A stretch of 55,670 nt of DNA from PVC group bacterium (GCA_024231215.1 JAAEQR010000211.1:1-55670), one strand, 5' to 3'. Positions 17,128 to 25,506 are shown, counted from the first letter of the stretch. A program made the numbers and translations. The notes: generated by a model from the letters alone, not told the origin.

Positions 17128-17206
17128 GATTTCAGGTCAAAGATATTTCTTTGAGGAAGATTTACTGGCATTCTTTTGGATAAAATACAAAATGAAAGGA
17201 GATTAA
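16988..17206 (+). CDS. Excisionase-like DNA-binding protein
   Basis: 72 residues, with AGGAG 8 bases before the ATG. ILPEWMIIHDFLGMPR followed by VSSWIRQGLKHVEISGQRYF and FEEDLLAFFW has the helix-turn-helix, turn and wing order of small excisionase/HTH_17 proteins that accompany serine recombinases. It lies 164 bases upstream of the recombinase on the same strand. Confidence 0.65.
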   Translation: MTTQPKAMASILPEWMIIHDFLGMPRTKSGKCRIVSSWIRQGLKHVEISGQRYFFEEDLLAFFWIKYKMKGD

Positions 17207-17330
17207 AAACTACTACTAGTTTAAGCCTCTTTTATGCGCTCTTTAATACTTGATTAGAGTACTTTATTTTTGGAGGTATAGTTAGCTATTAGTTTCATGA
17301 ACAAACCCTGTATTTTAAACACTATGCGAT

Positions 17331-17343
17331 AGTATAATATACT
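17331..17343 (+). promoter_or_regulatory. Palindrome over a putative -10 box upstream of the recombinase
   Basis: AGTATA-A-TATACT is a perfect 6-1-6 dyad that contains a TATAAT-like -10. A longer imperfect dyad (GCGATAG...CTATAACGC) surrounds it. It may be an operator controlling the recombinase. The matching -35 is weak. Confidence 0.4.
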
Positions 17344-17370
17344 CTATAACGCTATAAGGAGAAAAACAAA

Positions 17371-18867
17371 ATGAAAGCAGTTATTTACGCCAGAGTATCG
17401 TCGAAAGACCAAGAAAAAGAAGGCTATTCTATTCCAGCTCAAAAAAAACTACTTAAAGAGTATGCTCATAAGAATAACTTCAAGATTGTAAAAGAATTTA
17501 TAGATGTAGAAACTGCTAAAAAATCTGGCCGAGAGAATTTTGGATTGATGGTTGATTTTCTTAAAAATGACAAAACCACTAACATAATACTTGTTGAAAA
17601 AACAGACCGCCTCTATAGAAATTTTACAGACTATATCATTATAGATGAATTATATGCAACTATTCATTTAGTAAAAGAAAATGAGATACTCAGTAAAAAA
17701 TCAAAGTCCCATACAAAATTTATACATGGCATTAAAGTTCTAATGGCTAAAAACTATATTGATAATCTTTCAGAAGAAGCTAGCAAAGGAATGCGTGAAA
17801 AAGCAGAGCAAGGAATTTACCCTTCTTGTGCCCCAATCGGCTATGTCAATTGTGCAAAGAATGCAAACGGACGAACTCTTAGATATTTAAAACCAGATAA
17901 AATTAAAGCTCCTCTAATAAATAATCTTTTTGAATTATACGCAACTGGAAACTATTCCTTATCTCTTGTGGTAGAAAGAGGTTACAATGAAGGGTTGCGG
18001 AATAGAAATGGTGGGAAAGTAGGCAAATCAGCTATTCACAAAATACTGCGCAATCCTATTTATTATGGTGAATTTAGATGGAACGGGGTTATTTATTCTG
18101 GCTCTCATACCCCAATTATTACTAAAGAACTATTTAAAGCTGTCCAAGATATCTTTAACGCACAAAATAAACCAAAGCAAACTAAAAGACAATTCGCTTA
18201 TACTGGATTACTTGTTTGTGGGCAATGTGGATGTGCTATTACTGCTGAAATTAAAAAGAATAAATATGTTTATTACCATTGCACGAAATTTAAAGGCACT
18301 TGTAATAGCTCTTATATTCGAGAAGAAATACTTGCTGATAAGCTTTCAACTTTAGTAAAAAGAATTAATATTAATAATAAAATGGCCGAATTAATAAAAA
18401 ATTCTTTAGCTAAACACCATTCTGCAGACATTAAATTTCACACCGCTAAAACAAAAGGTTTAAATATACAAAAAACTAAACTTGAAAACAGATTAAGGAA
18501 AGCATACTTAGATAAATTAGACGGAAAAACCGATGAAGAGTTTTATAATAATTTTGCAAATAACTATAACGATAAGCTGAATCAGATAAAACAATCCCTG
18601 GAAGACATCAAAAATAATAGTGATTATTACCTCAAAAACGGACTTCAAATTATCGAACTTTGTAATAAAGCTTATCCATTATACTTACAACAAAACCACT
18701 TTGAAAGGGCCCAACTACTAAGATATATACTATCGAACTGCTCCTTAAATGACGTAAGTCTTTGTCCTATATATAGAAAGCCCTTTGACTTATTCGCCAA
18801 AAGGCTCTCTCGTACTAATTGGCTCCCCCGCGAGGACTCGTACCTACAGGATAAATTTGATCTCTGA
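17371..18867 (+). CDS. Large serine recombinase (site-specific integrase)
   Basis: 498 residues, with AAGGAG upstream of the ATG. The N-terminal resolvase domain starts KAVIYARVSSKDQEKEGYSI with the catalytic Ser in RVSS, and ILVEKTDRLYRN supplies conserved Arg residues. The recombinase domain follows (about 170-265), then a zinc ribbon (LLVCGQCGCAIT ... YYHCTKFKGTC) and a coiled-coil region. The last 17 residues (from NWLPRED) are encoded by a sequence identical to the complement of the tRNA-Asn 3' end. The gene therefore ends inside an attachment site, and its C-terminus was reset by integration. Confidence 0.9.
   Translation: MKAVIYARVSSKDQEKEGYSIPAQKKLLKEYAHKNNFKIVKEFIDVETAKKSGRENFGLMVDFLKNDKTTNIILVEKTDRLYRNFTDYIIIDELYATIHLVKENEILSKKSKSHTKFIHGIKVLMAKNYIDNLSEEASKGMREKAEQGIYPSCAPIGYVNCAKNANGRTLRYLKPDKIKAPLINNLFELYATGNYSLSLVVERGYNEGLRNRNGGKVGKSAIHKILRNPIYYGEFRWNGVIYSGSHTPIITKELFKAVQDIFNAQNKPKQTKRQFAYTGLLVCGQCGCAITAEIKKNKYVYYHCTKFKGTCNSSYIREEILADKLSTLVKRININNKMAELIKNSLAKHHSADIKFHTAKTKGLNIQKTKLENRLRKAYLDKLDGKTDEEFYNNFANNYNDKLNQIKQSLEDIKNNSDYYLKNGLQIIELCNKAYPLYLQQNHFERAQLLRYILSNCSLNDVSLCPIYRKPFDLFAKRLSRTNWLPREDSYLQDKFDL
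18818..18840 (-). repeat. 23-bp perfect copy of the tRNA-Asn 3' end (attachment-site candidate)
   Basis: These 23 bases equal 26419-26441, which contains the CCA end, acceptor 3' strand and part of the T arm of tRNA-Asn, in the same orientation. The next bases (ACCT) also match after one change. The copy lies inside the 3' end of the recombinase gene, as expected for one junction of an element integrated at a tRNA gene. Confidence 0.75.
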
Positions 18868-19034
18868 ATATCCCTAAAACTAGTTTATCAAAAATTCTTT
18901 TCATTTTAACCTGATTATACTTGACAACAGGAAGCATCTCAAACCCACCCGGGAATAAACCTTGCTTCTATTTGCCTTATTGCCCGACATTCTTTGGTAT
19001 GTTCTGAACTGCCCCACAGAGCAACAACATTATT

Positions 19035-19403
19035 TTACTGTATTACTCCCTGTTCTTTGACTTCTCCTTCGATAATATTTAGAAGAAAAATAATTCTTTC
19101 ATTAATTAACTTTAGTTTTGCTAATTCTGTTTCTGCAGAATAAACATCTCCCTTATTTTTCATCTGAATAATTCGACTGACCGCCTTGTGCGCTTTTTTG
19201 TGAATCTTCTCAAATTCCTGCATCTCTGGGATGACACCATATTTAACCATCCCTTTAGAATACAACCACTTTCCTAAACAACATTGCTTATGGGAAATTG
19301 CTTGTTCCTTAGTAATACATTCGCCTCCATCAAGGAAGCACTGTAGTCTGACATTCCAAATTACATGACTTGCTATTTCTTGTGTAAAATCAATATCTCC
19401 CAT
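19035..19403 (-). CDS. CZB (chemoreceptor zinc-binding) domain protein
   Basis: 122 residues, stand-alone CZB domain. An N-terminal His (ASHVIWNVRLQCFLDG), the core SHKQCCLGKWLYSKG and HKKAH supply the His/Cys zinc ligands. In chemoreceptors and cyclases this domain senses zinc or hypochlorite-type oxidants; alone it may be a soluble sensor. It starts 10 bases after the polyferredoxin gene with AAGGGG as ribosome site, and is the last gene of the Fur-controlled operon. Confidence 0.75.
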   Translation of the reverse strand: MGDIDFTQEIASHVIWNVRLQCFLDGGECITKEQAISHKQCCLGKWLYSKGMVKYGVIPEMQEFEKIHKKAHKAVSRIIQMKNKGDVYSAETELAKLKLINERIIFLLNIIEGEVKEQGVIQ

Positions 19404-19412
19404 TGTTACCCC

Positions 19413-20555
19413 TTATGATTTATATTCAATCGCATCAACAGGACAAACATTTAAACAACGCGCACAGCTAAAGCAATCAGCTGGTAATTTTTTTCCTTTA
19501 ACCCGCCCTTCTGCGGCTTCCAAGGGACAGGCCTTTATACAAGCACCACATTGAGTACACTTCTCTTTGTCAATTCGAACACGGAAAATGCTGACTCGTT
19601 CAGCTATCCAAGAAACAAGGCCAAAAGGGCAAATAAACTGACAAAATGGACGGTAGGTAGCGAATGCTGCCAACAAAGCAATGATTACTGTTAACAGAAT
19701 ACTGAATGTTTCAAAATCAAAATTAAATAGGTTAAAGGGATTAACATGGTGGTAAATCACAAATCCCTTCCGTCCTCCAATGATTCCAAACAGGAAAAGA
19801 AGCATAGCAATAAAAAGACACGTGCGGATTGTGTTTGTGATTACAAATAGAAGTTTCTTTTTTTTGATTTTTTGCAAAATTGGTATACTGTAAATAAGTT
19901 CTTGTAAAGCGCCGAAGGGACAGGCCCAGCCACAAATTATCTTATTTCCAATAACAGCAAGTATAATAAAAAAAATAAAAGCAATTACTTTGGCCATTGG
20001 GTCAGGGTAAAGTCCTAGCATTGATTTAAATACTTTTACTGTCCCCTCCATGGGGTTGGGTGACTTGCCAAGAAGAAATCCAGCAACTATTACAGAAAGT
20101 AAGAGAGAAGCGATGTAAGGTGCTCGGGGATACCACTTATATCTGTGTTTGACATCGGCCCCATCCGGCCGTCCTAATTTAATGAGAAAAACGAGGCCAA
20201 ACAATACCAATGCCGCATAAATATAATATTTAAGCATACTATCACTGTGAGAAAGAATATGTTCAACGGCATGATGAAGTTCTTCGTCTGTTACCTTTAA
20301 CAAATTGAGAGGCTTTTTCTTGGAAATATCAATCGGTAATTCCAGTTCACGCGCAAGACCTTTACCCGTAACTCCAAGATTGGGAGCAATGTCCCTGATA
20401 GACATATTAATACTGAAATCGATTACTTCCTTTGGCTTACTTGATGAGCTCAGTAAAATCCCAAGAACTGTAATCGCAAGCATTCCTACCACAGTTGTAA
20501 ACAACCAAATTCGTTGCTTAAAAGATATTTGCAAAAACCACGATATAATCTTCAT
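19413..20555 (-). CDS. Membrane polyferredoxin (NapH/RnfB-like 4Fe-4S protein)
   Basis: 380 residues with an N-terminal helix, an extracytoplasmic segment (about 37-100) and about five more membrane helices. CGWACPFGALQE and CQFICPFGLVSW are the paired CxxxCP motifs of NapH/CcoG-type proteins. Two 4Fe-4S motifs follow near the C-terminus: CTQCGACIKACP and CFSCARCLNVCP. Such proteins pass electrons between quinol or ferredoxin pools and membrane or periplasmic enzymes. It lies in the operon beside DsrE and MinD-ferredoxin ATPases, so electron supply for iron-sulfur or sulfur chemistry is likely, though the partner is unknown. Confidence 0.8.
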   Translation of the reverse strand: MKIISWFLQISFKQRIWLFTTVVGMLAITVLGILLSSSSKPKEVIDFSINMSIRDIAPNLGVTGKGLARELELPIDISKKKPLNLLKVTDEELHHAVEHILSHSDSMLKYYIYAALVLFGLVFLIKLGRPDGADVKHRYKWYPRAPYIASLLLSVIVAGFLLGKSPNPMEGTVKVFKSMLGLYPDPMAKVIAFIFFIILAVIGNKIICGWACPFGALQELIYSIPILQKIKKKKLLFVITNTIRTCLFIAMLLFLFGIIGGRKGFVIYHHVNPFNLFNFDFETFSILLTVIIALLAAFATYRPFCQFICPFGLVSWIAERVSIFRVRIDKEKCTQCGACIKACPLEAAEGRVKGKKLPADCFSCARCLNVCPVDAIEYKS

Positions 20556-20582
20556 TTCCCGCTCACTCTTATTAATTCATAC

Positions 20583-20903
20583 TTAAAAGGTTACAAGCTT
20601 ATCACTTTCTTTGACTATATCATACATATCTTTCATAGCAGAAATAGGACATAGTTGAGAACCTTCCTGCTCTCTTGACTTAATGCAACTACCACAAGCA
20701 TAAATTTTTCCGCCTGATGCAATAATTTTTTCTGCCTGCTCAACTGTATTAAATTCTTCTATACTTATTTTTTGATATTCAACGCCTTTTCCCATAAAGA
20801 AAATCTTAGCTTCATCTTTTTGAGACAAGCAAAAATTAGCATAGCGTAAAGCATTCCAGCAAGTCTCTGCGTCATTACTTGAAATAATAATTCCTATTTT
20901 CAT
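20583..20903 (-). CDS. DsrE/DsrF-like sulfur-relay family protein
   Basis: 106 residues. MKIGIIISSNDAETCWNALR, then AKIFFMGKGVEYQKI and KIYACGSCIKSREQ match the small DsrE-like fold. The Cys of YACGSC occupies the position used for persulfide carriage in sulfur-transfer relatives. In this operon it could move sulfur to the NifU-like scaffold or take part in sulfur reduction; that is inference. Confidence 0.75.
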   Translation of the reverse strand: MKIGIIISSNDAETCWNALRYANFCLSQKDEAKIFFMGKGVEYQKISIEEFNTVEQAEKIIASGGKIYACGSCIKSREQEGSQLCPISAMKDMYDIVKESDKLVTF

Positions 20904-20939
20904 TTTCTCACCACGTCTTTCTTCAACTTTATCGCTATA

Positions 20940-21653
20940 TCAAACATCCAAACTTTCCCCTGTTTTTACCGTAATAAATTTATTTCCATATTCTTTCTTG
21001 AAAATTTTTTCTGCTTCTTTACCGCTGCAATGAGTAGGTCCGACTTTTTCAATCTTCATTCCTCTAAATTTATCAGCTATTATTTTTACAGAGCTTTTAT
21101 CTTTATCCATCAAATGAAATCCGCCAAATACTGAATAGATTTGTTCATTTGGAAATTTACCTTTAACTTTTTCCAATATGTTTATAATCCCAGGATGGGC
21201 GCATCCTGTTATCACACTAAGACCTTTTTTTGTCCTTACAACAAGCGCTTGTTCAGATATATATTCACTATTATAATTCCCCGCAATCTCTCCAGTCACA
21301 AAAACATCTTTCACAATCTCCATAAATCTATCTAATTCTACTAAAATTCCATGTGATTGTTTAACATTTTTTTTAAATTGCAAACTAAAATTCAGGCAAG
21401 AATATACCTTGAGTCCCTTTTTCTGTTCCAGTAGTTTCCATAATCCACCAGCATGATCCCAATGGTCATGAGAAATTACAATGTGTTTTATTCTTTCAAG
21501 ATCTATCCCCATTTTATACATGTTGGACAATAGTATTTTAGGTTTAGAAAAAGTATCAAATAATATATTTTCTCCAATTAAAAACGCAATCCCCCAGTTT
21601 TTTCTAAATTTCTGCCAAAAGGTTGAGCCTGTTGCAATTATTTTTACATTCAT
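20940..21653 (-). CDS. MBL-fold metallohydrolase
   Basis: 237 residues. HDHWDHAGG is the metal-binding HxHxDH motif, and GCAHPGIINIL and GPTHCSGKEA give further ligands. The layout matches the dihydropteroate-like (MJ0936/TM0207-type) subgroup of metallo-beta-lactamase fold proteins often found in anaerobes with ferredoxin ATPases. The substrate is unknown. It is 4 bases from the NifU-like gene. Confidence 0.75.
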   Translation of the reverse strand: MNVKIIATGSTFWQKFRKNWGIAFLIGENILFDTFSKPKILLSNMYKMGIDLERIKHIVISHDHWDHAGGLWKLLEQKKGLKVYSCLNFSLQFKKNVKQSHGILVELDRFMEIVKDVFVTGEIAGNYNSEYISEQALVVRTKKGLSVITGCAHPGIINILEKVKGKFPNEQIYSVFGGFHLMDKDKSSVKIIADKFRGMKIEKVGPTHCSGKEAEKIFKKEYGNKFITVKTGESLDV

Positions 21654-21656
21654 TAT

Positions 21657-22040
21657 TTAATCCTTTAATAAATAATCAGCAATTGCCCGATAAAGAGTGC
21701 TCACTGCTAAAATCGTACAATGACTATGGTCTGCGGGTAATTCTTTTAAAATGTTTTTTACCAGCTGAGGAGAAATCCCTAACGCCTCATCAATAGTCTT
21801 TTTATGCGCTAGTCTAGCTGTGGTTTCAGCACAAATAATTGTTGCAGTGCAACCCTGCTCTGTATAAAATTTTATATCCTCAATAAGCCCATCTTTAATA
21901 CATAAATAAAATTCAATTTCATCCCCACAAGGACCTTTAATAATTGCAGCACTGTCAGGAGCATTCATTCGACCTGAATATTTTGCATTTTTTGCTAAAC
22001 TCATTATTGACGGTGGATAGATATCTGTATCTTTTTCCAT
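21657..22040 (-). CDS. NifU/IscU-like iron-sulfur cluster scaffold
   Basis: 127 residues. The three cluster-ligand cysteines are visible in IKGPCGDEIEFYL, EQGCTATIICAE and HSHCTILAVS, with the usual spacing of the NifU N-terminal domain. It overlaps the upstream MinD gene by 37 bases. An internal ATG at 22004, coupled as TAATG, is an alternative start, but the longer form keeps the family's first helix. It would build clusters for the neighbouring ferredoxin proteins. Confidence 0.8.
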   Translation of the reverse strand: MEKDTDIYPPSIMSLAKNAKYSGRMNAPDSAAIIKGPCGDEIEFYLCIKDGLIEDIKFYTEQGCTATIICAETTARLAHKKTIDEALGISPQLVKNILKELPADHSHCTILAVSTLYRAIADYLLKD

Positions 22041-22870
22041 ATCTTACTAATCTCTCTGGTTATTTGGTGTTGAGTAAATTCAGGAATAGGCATATTCTTC
22101 AATAGCGACTGGCTAACTTCTTTTGTAAAAGGCAGTTGCCCAAGAACGCCGACAGCCTGTAATTCACACTTTTTTATAATTTCTTTGGTATTTTTTAAAT
22201 TAATATCGTATTTATTTATAATTACTTTTGTTTTGATGCCAAAATGATTAGCTAAATCAATAACTCTTTGCATATCATGCATGCCTGAATACGTCGGTTC
22301 TGTTACAATTAAAGCTATATCAACATTAGCTAGAGAAGCAATGACCGGACAACCAATGCCCGGAGGTCCATCTACAATCAAATAATCCTTCTGAAAATCT
22401 TCGGCAATTTTTTTGGATTGTTTCTTTACTAAGGTCACTAATTTGCCTGAGTTTTCTTCCGCAATACCCAGCTTAGCGTGTACCATAGGTCCATATTTTG
22501 TTTCTGAAATAAACCACTCTCCGGATAAATTATCTTGCATGGTTATTGCCTTGACTGGGCAAATATATGCACATATTCCGCATCCTTCACAATTTATTGA
22601 ATCAATTGTAAAATCTTCTTTAATTGCTTCAAACCTGCATACACCAAAACACCGATTACAACGTCGGCACAAATCAATATCTATTTTTGCTGTTTTACCA
22701 CTTTTAAAATCATGTTTTTGTTTTATTTTCGGATTTAATAATAAATGCAGATCAGCAGCATCTACATCACAATCAGCAAAACAGGCATTTTTAGCTAAAG
22801 CCGCAAATGCTGCTGTTATTACTGTTTTTCCTGTCCCGCCTTTTCCGCTAATTACAACAATCTGTTTCAT
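22004..22870 (-). CDS. MinD-family ATPase with inserted two-cluster ferredoxin (paralogue 1)
   Basis: 288 residues. A deviant Walker A (GKGGTGKT) opens the SIMIBI ATPase. A ferredoxin insert at about 62-112 carries CRRCNRCFGVC and CEGCGICAYIC. The ATPase resumes with LIVDGPPGIGCP and TEPTYSGMHD. These ferredoxin-MinD proteins are widespread in anaerobes, usually as tandem pairs with NifX-like proteins, and their function is unproven. It overlaps the sister gene by 4 bases. Confidence 0.85.
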   Translation of the reverse strand: MKQIVVISGKGGTGKTVITAAFAALAKNACFADCDVDAADLHLLLNPKIKQKHDFKSGKTAKIDIDLCRRCNRCFGVCRFEAIKEDFTIDSINCEGCGICAYICPVKAITMQDNLSGEWFISETKYGPMVHAKLGIAEENSGKLVTLVKKQSKKIAEDFQKDYLIVDGPPGIGCPVIASLANVDIALIVTEPTYSGMHDMQRVIDLANHFGIKTKVIINKYDINLKNTKEIIKKCELQAVGVLGQLPFTKEVSQSLLKNMPIPEFTQHQITREISKIWKKIQISIHRQ

Positions 22871-23703
22871 CGAACTAAACCTATAATTTTTTTAAACATT
22901 GATTTAAATTTATTCTGATATGTAGGCATTGCCTGTACTAGAGGAATGCCTTCTGAGTAAGCAACTGCTATCTTTCTTTTAAAGGGAATTCTCATTAAAA
23001 CAGGGATGTTTTTATCTGTGCAATATTTATCTACTTTTTTATCGCCTATATCGGACCGATTTATTACTAATCCAAAAGGAATATTGAGTTTTTCTAAAAC
23101 CTTTACAGCAAGCATAAGATCATTTAACCCGAAAGGCGTTGGTTCGGTAACTAACAGACAGAAATCACTTTGCTTAATTGTCTCGACAACTGGACAGGAA
23201 GTGCCTGGTGGCGCATCGATAATCACATTGCAGTTTGGGTTTATATTTTTTTTTACCGAACGAATTAAAGGTGGTGCCATAACTTCTCCGATGTTTAGCC
23301 GTCCATGCGCAAATTCTAAATTTGCCGCTTTCCCAATTTCAACAATCCCGATCTCTTTATTTATTTCTGTGATTGCTTTTTGTGGGCAAAGTAATTTGCA
23401 TCCTCCGCAACCGTGGCATAAATGAGGAAAGACTAATACCTTATTATTAATTACAGCCAAAGCATTATAAGCACAAATTTCAGCACACTTACGGCAAAAA
23501 TTACATTTCACTTCATTTATTTCGGGGACAGGGATAGAAACAGTTATTTTATCTTTAATTTCTGGTTTAAAAAAAATGTGCGCATTGGGTTCTTCAACGT
23601 CACAATCAAGAAATTGAGTATTTGCATTTAAGGAAAGAGCAAGACTAACCGCAACTGTGGTTTTTCCTGTCCCCCCTTTTCCGCTAGCAACTGATATGAT
23701 CAT
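22867..23703 (-). CDS. MinD-family ATPase with inserted two-cluster ferredoxin (paralogue 2)
   Basis: 278 residues, same layout as its neighbour: GKGGTGKT, ferredoxin motifs CNFCRKCAEIC and CHGCGGCKLLC (about 68-110), then VIIDAPPGTSCP and TEPTPFGLND. The pair is likely a heterodimer, since the genes always occur together in this kind of cluster. It is downstream of the methyltransferase and NifX-like genes in the Fur operon. Confidence 0.85.
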   Translation of the reverse strand: MIISVASGKGGTGKTTVAVSLALSLNANTQFLDCDVEEPNAHIFFKPEIKDKITVSIPVPEINEVKCNFCRKCAEICAYNALAVINNKVLVFPHLCHGCGGCKLLCPQKAITEINKEIGIVEIGKAANLEFAHGRLNIGEVMAPPLIRSVKKNINPNCNVIIDAPPGTSCPVVETIKQSDFCLLVTEPTPFGLNDLMLAVKVLEKLNIPFGLVINRSDIGDKKVDKYCTDKNIPVLMRIPFKRKIAVAYSEGIPLVQAMPTYQNKFKSMFKKIIGLVR

Positions 23704-23713
23704 ATTACTTCCT

Positions 23714-24322
23714 TTAATCTCTATTGGCGATCACAACATCCTGATTTTTGCTTTTATATTCTTTTATCCAAAATCCTCTGCGCTTAAAATAATCCTTCAA
23801 GTCGCTCAACGTAATAAAACTTACACGATGTTGCCGGCCTTCACTTTGGTGTATTTTATCCATAATCGCAAAACCTTCTTTATTAAAATCACTTAAAATA
23901 ACTTTTCCTTTTGAAGAAATTACTCTGATCATTTCTGCTACAACTTTATATGGATTATCGACATGGTGAATAGTATTCACGGACACGATAGTATCAAAAC
24001 TCGCACCACTAAAGCTCAAGACTTCCGCATTTTCAATTCTAAAATTTACCTGTTCAGCAAGTCCAAAATATTCCATATTCAGTTTCGCTAATTCTTGGTT
24101 TTCTTCTGACACATCGATACTAGTAAAATTATATCCTTGACGTGCTAATTCAAGAGTAAAATGCCCTTTTCCTGTGCCAATTTCCAAGATATTGCCTGTA
24201 ATTGGATTTGATTTCCCAATAATAAACTTTCTTTCCTGGTTAATATCATACCCAAACTTTTTAAATAATTCTTGGCGCTGTTGAAATATTTTATTATTTT
24301 CTATTAATTGTTTATTAGGCAT
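23714..24322 (-). CDS. Class I SAM-dependent methyltransferase
   Basis: 202 residues. Motif I is ILEIGTGKGHFTLEL, then FTSIDVSEENQELAKLN, and post-motif FDTIVSVNTIHHVDNPYK. The substrate cannot be read. Its place between NifX-like and MinD genes suggests a role in the same pathway, possibly small-molecule or metal-related methylation. Confidence 0.8.
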   Translation of the reverse strand: MPNKQLIENNKIFQQRQELFKKFGYDINQERKFIIGKSNPITGNILEIGTGKGHFTLELARQGYNFTSIDVSEENQELAKLNMEYFGLAEQVNFRIENAEVLSFSGASFDTIVSVNTIHHVDNPYKVVAEMIRVISSKGKVILSDFNKEGFAIMDKIHQSEGRQHRVSFITLSDLKDYFKRRGFWIKEYKSKNQDVVIANRD

Positions 24323-24332
24323 TGAACAACCC

Positions 24333-24701
24333 TTATCCGTTTGCCCCGAAATGCGAACCTACGCTAGGGCCACATTTTTTTTGCAACTCATTGTTTTTAT
24401 ACTTTTCAGCAACTTCTTGAACTGTCCCAGAAAGCCCCGTAAAAACATCAATCCCTGCAGCTTGTAATGTCTTAAAGGCATTTGGACCTACATTCCCGGT
24501 TAGGACAGCTACAGCATTTTTTTCTGCAACAAGCTGAGCAGATTGAATCCCCGCTCCTCCTGTCGCTGCGATATTAGGATTCTCTACTGTTTCAAATTCC
24601 CCTGTCTCAGTTTCCATAAATATAAAATTCTGACATCTCCCGAAACGCGGGTCCACTAAAGAATCCAGTGAATCATTTTGCGCTGTAATACAAATTATCA
24701 T
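24333..24701 (-). CDS. NifX/NifB C-terminal-like (dinitrogenase cofactor family) protein 1
   Basis: 122 residues. DSLVDPRFGRCQNFIFME and NAFKTLQAAGIDVFTGLSG are characteristic of the NifX/NafY/NifB-C fold (MTH1175-like). No nif structural genes are in the window, so nitrogen fixation is not implied; stand-alone members are thought to hold iron-sulfur or other metal clusters. A second member lies directly upstream. Confidence 0.85.
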   Translation of the reverse strand: MIICITAQNDSLDSLVDPRFGRCQNFIFMETETGEFETVENPNIAATGGAGIQSAQLVAEKNAVAVLTGNVGPNAFKTLQAAGIDVFTGLSGTVQEVAEKYKNNELQKKCGPSVGSHFGANG

Positions 24702-24715
24702 AATTTTACCTTTCT

Positions 24716-25078
24716 CTAACTACATTCCCCATGTTCACGACAGGCATTTAACCTACCAATTGTATCCTGAAGAAAAGCAGCTATGGCATCTTTTACCTTG
24801 CCAGTATACCCCGCTACCTTAATTCCTGCTTGTGCAAATTTATTTTGTGCTCCCATGCCCATACCGCCAGAAATAACATGCGTTACATTATGCTTTAAAA
24901 TCTCATCTACCGCTACGCACCCTCCGCCGCCATGAACAGCAGTATTAGCAACAACCTCCCAATTCTTAACTTTATTATCTTCGATGTCGGCAATTAAAAA
25001 ATATTTGCATTGTCCAAAGTGAAGAGAAACATCACCCTCCATACCTTTTTCATCTTCTAATGTTATTCCTAATCTCAT
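24716..25078 (-). CDS. NifX/NifB C-terminal-like protein 2
   Basis: 120 residues. DVSLHFGQCKYFLIAD, GGGGCVAVDEILKHNVTHV and AQAGIKVAGYTG match the same fold as its neighbour, with a Cys-containing tail (RLNACREHGECS). The second of two adjacent Met codons is taken as the start. Fifteen bases separate it from the next NifX-like gene. Confidence 0.85.
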   Translation of the reverse strand: MRLGITLEDEKGMEGDVSLHFGQCKYFLIADIEDNKVKNWEVVANTAVHGGGGCVAVDEILKHNVTHVISGGMGMGAQNKFAQAGIKVAGYTGKVKDAIAAFLQDTIGRLNACREHGECS

Positions 25079-25098
25079 CACAACTCCTTTCTTATATT

Positions 25099-25464
25099 TT
25101 ACTCTTCCTTTGTATTGTTAACATTCTCTTTAAGTTCTGCTATTCTTTTGTTAATTAACTCTTTTTCTTGTTTTAGAATATTGATCTCTTCTTGAGTCAT
25201 GTTCGCTTTTTCTTGTAATGCTTTTGCTTCTGTTTGAGAAGTAATACCTTCTCCATATCTTTCTGAAATATTTGCATCTACACGGCGCCTACCAAATCCA
25301 CGACCCCGGCCACATCCTTTACCCAATCCGCGTCCATAACCAACACTACCTCGTCCCGAAATTGTATTTGCATCACCTTCTACAAGATAACTTACGCAAT
25401 ATCCTCTACCTCCACCAGAAAATGCCCCCTGCCCCCTGGGTCCTCTTCCATCAAAACCTGGCAT
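25099..25464 (-). CDS. DUF5320-type Gly-rich protein
   Basis: 121 residues from the ATG at 25464, which has GGGAGGTGAT upstream; an in-frame start 21 bases earlier lies on that ribosome site and is unlikely. The start MPGFDGRGPRGQGAFSGGGR is the DUF5320 signature, followed by a Gly/Arg stretch (GRGRGFGRRR) and a C-terminal coiled coil. These proteins accompany MinD-ferredoxin/NifX clusters in anaerobes and are of unknown function. It is the first gene after the Fur box at 25492-25506. Confidence 0.8.
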   Translation of the reverse strand: MPGFDGRGPRGQGAFSGGGRGYCVSYLVEGDANTISGRGSVGYGRGLGKGCGRGRGFGRRRVDANISERYGEGITSQTEAKALQEKANMTQEEINILKQEKELINKRIAELKENVNNTKEE

Positions 25465-25491
25465 CTTAATCACCTCCCTTAACAATGTTGA

Positions 25492-25506
25492 TGAAAATCA
25501 TTTTCA
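25492..25506. promoter_or_regulatory. Fur box upstream of the DUF5320-NifX-MinD operon
   Basis: TGAAAAT-C-ATTTTCA is a perfect 7-1-7 palindrome, close to the Fur consensus. It lies between the fur stop and the DUF5320 ribosome site, 27 bases before the start codon, where a repressor would block leftward transcription. Confidence 0.8.

Larger units (their letters stand above)
4680..18867. mobile_element. Serine-recombinase defence island
   Basis: The block carries excisionase-like HTH genes (6154, 16988), a large serine recombinase at its right end (17371-18867) and tRNA-derived direct repeats near both ends (right copy perfect, left copy degenerate). Its cargo is typical of defence islands: type I R-M, an OLD-like protein, a PD-(D/E)XK-type protein and a TIR-like/membrane pair. 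Flanking genes are ordinary chromosomal functions. The right boundary at 18818-18840 is well supported. The left boundary near 4.7 kb is inferred from the change in gene content and the degenerate repeat. Confidence 0.6.

Noticed and set aside
17207..17370. Short frame after GGAGGT near 17270
   Set aside because: The nearest ATG is about 20 bases further and gives only 11 codons.
18900..19034. In-frame continuation after the CZB stop (VALWGSSEHTKECRAIRQIE...)
   Set aside because: A TAA stop separates it, there is no recoding signal, and I recognise no domain in it.
24333..25078. Nitrogen fixation locus
   Set aside because: NifX-like domains occur without nifHDK or nifENB; the family is widespread in non-fixing anaerobes.
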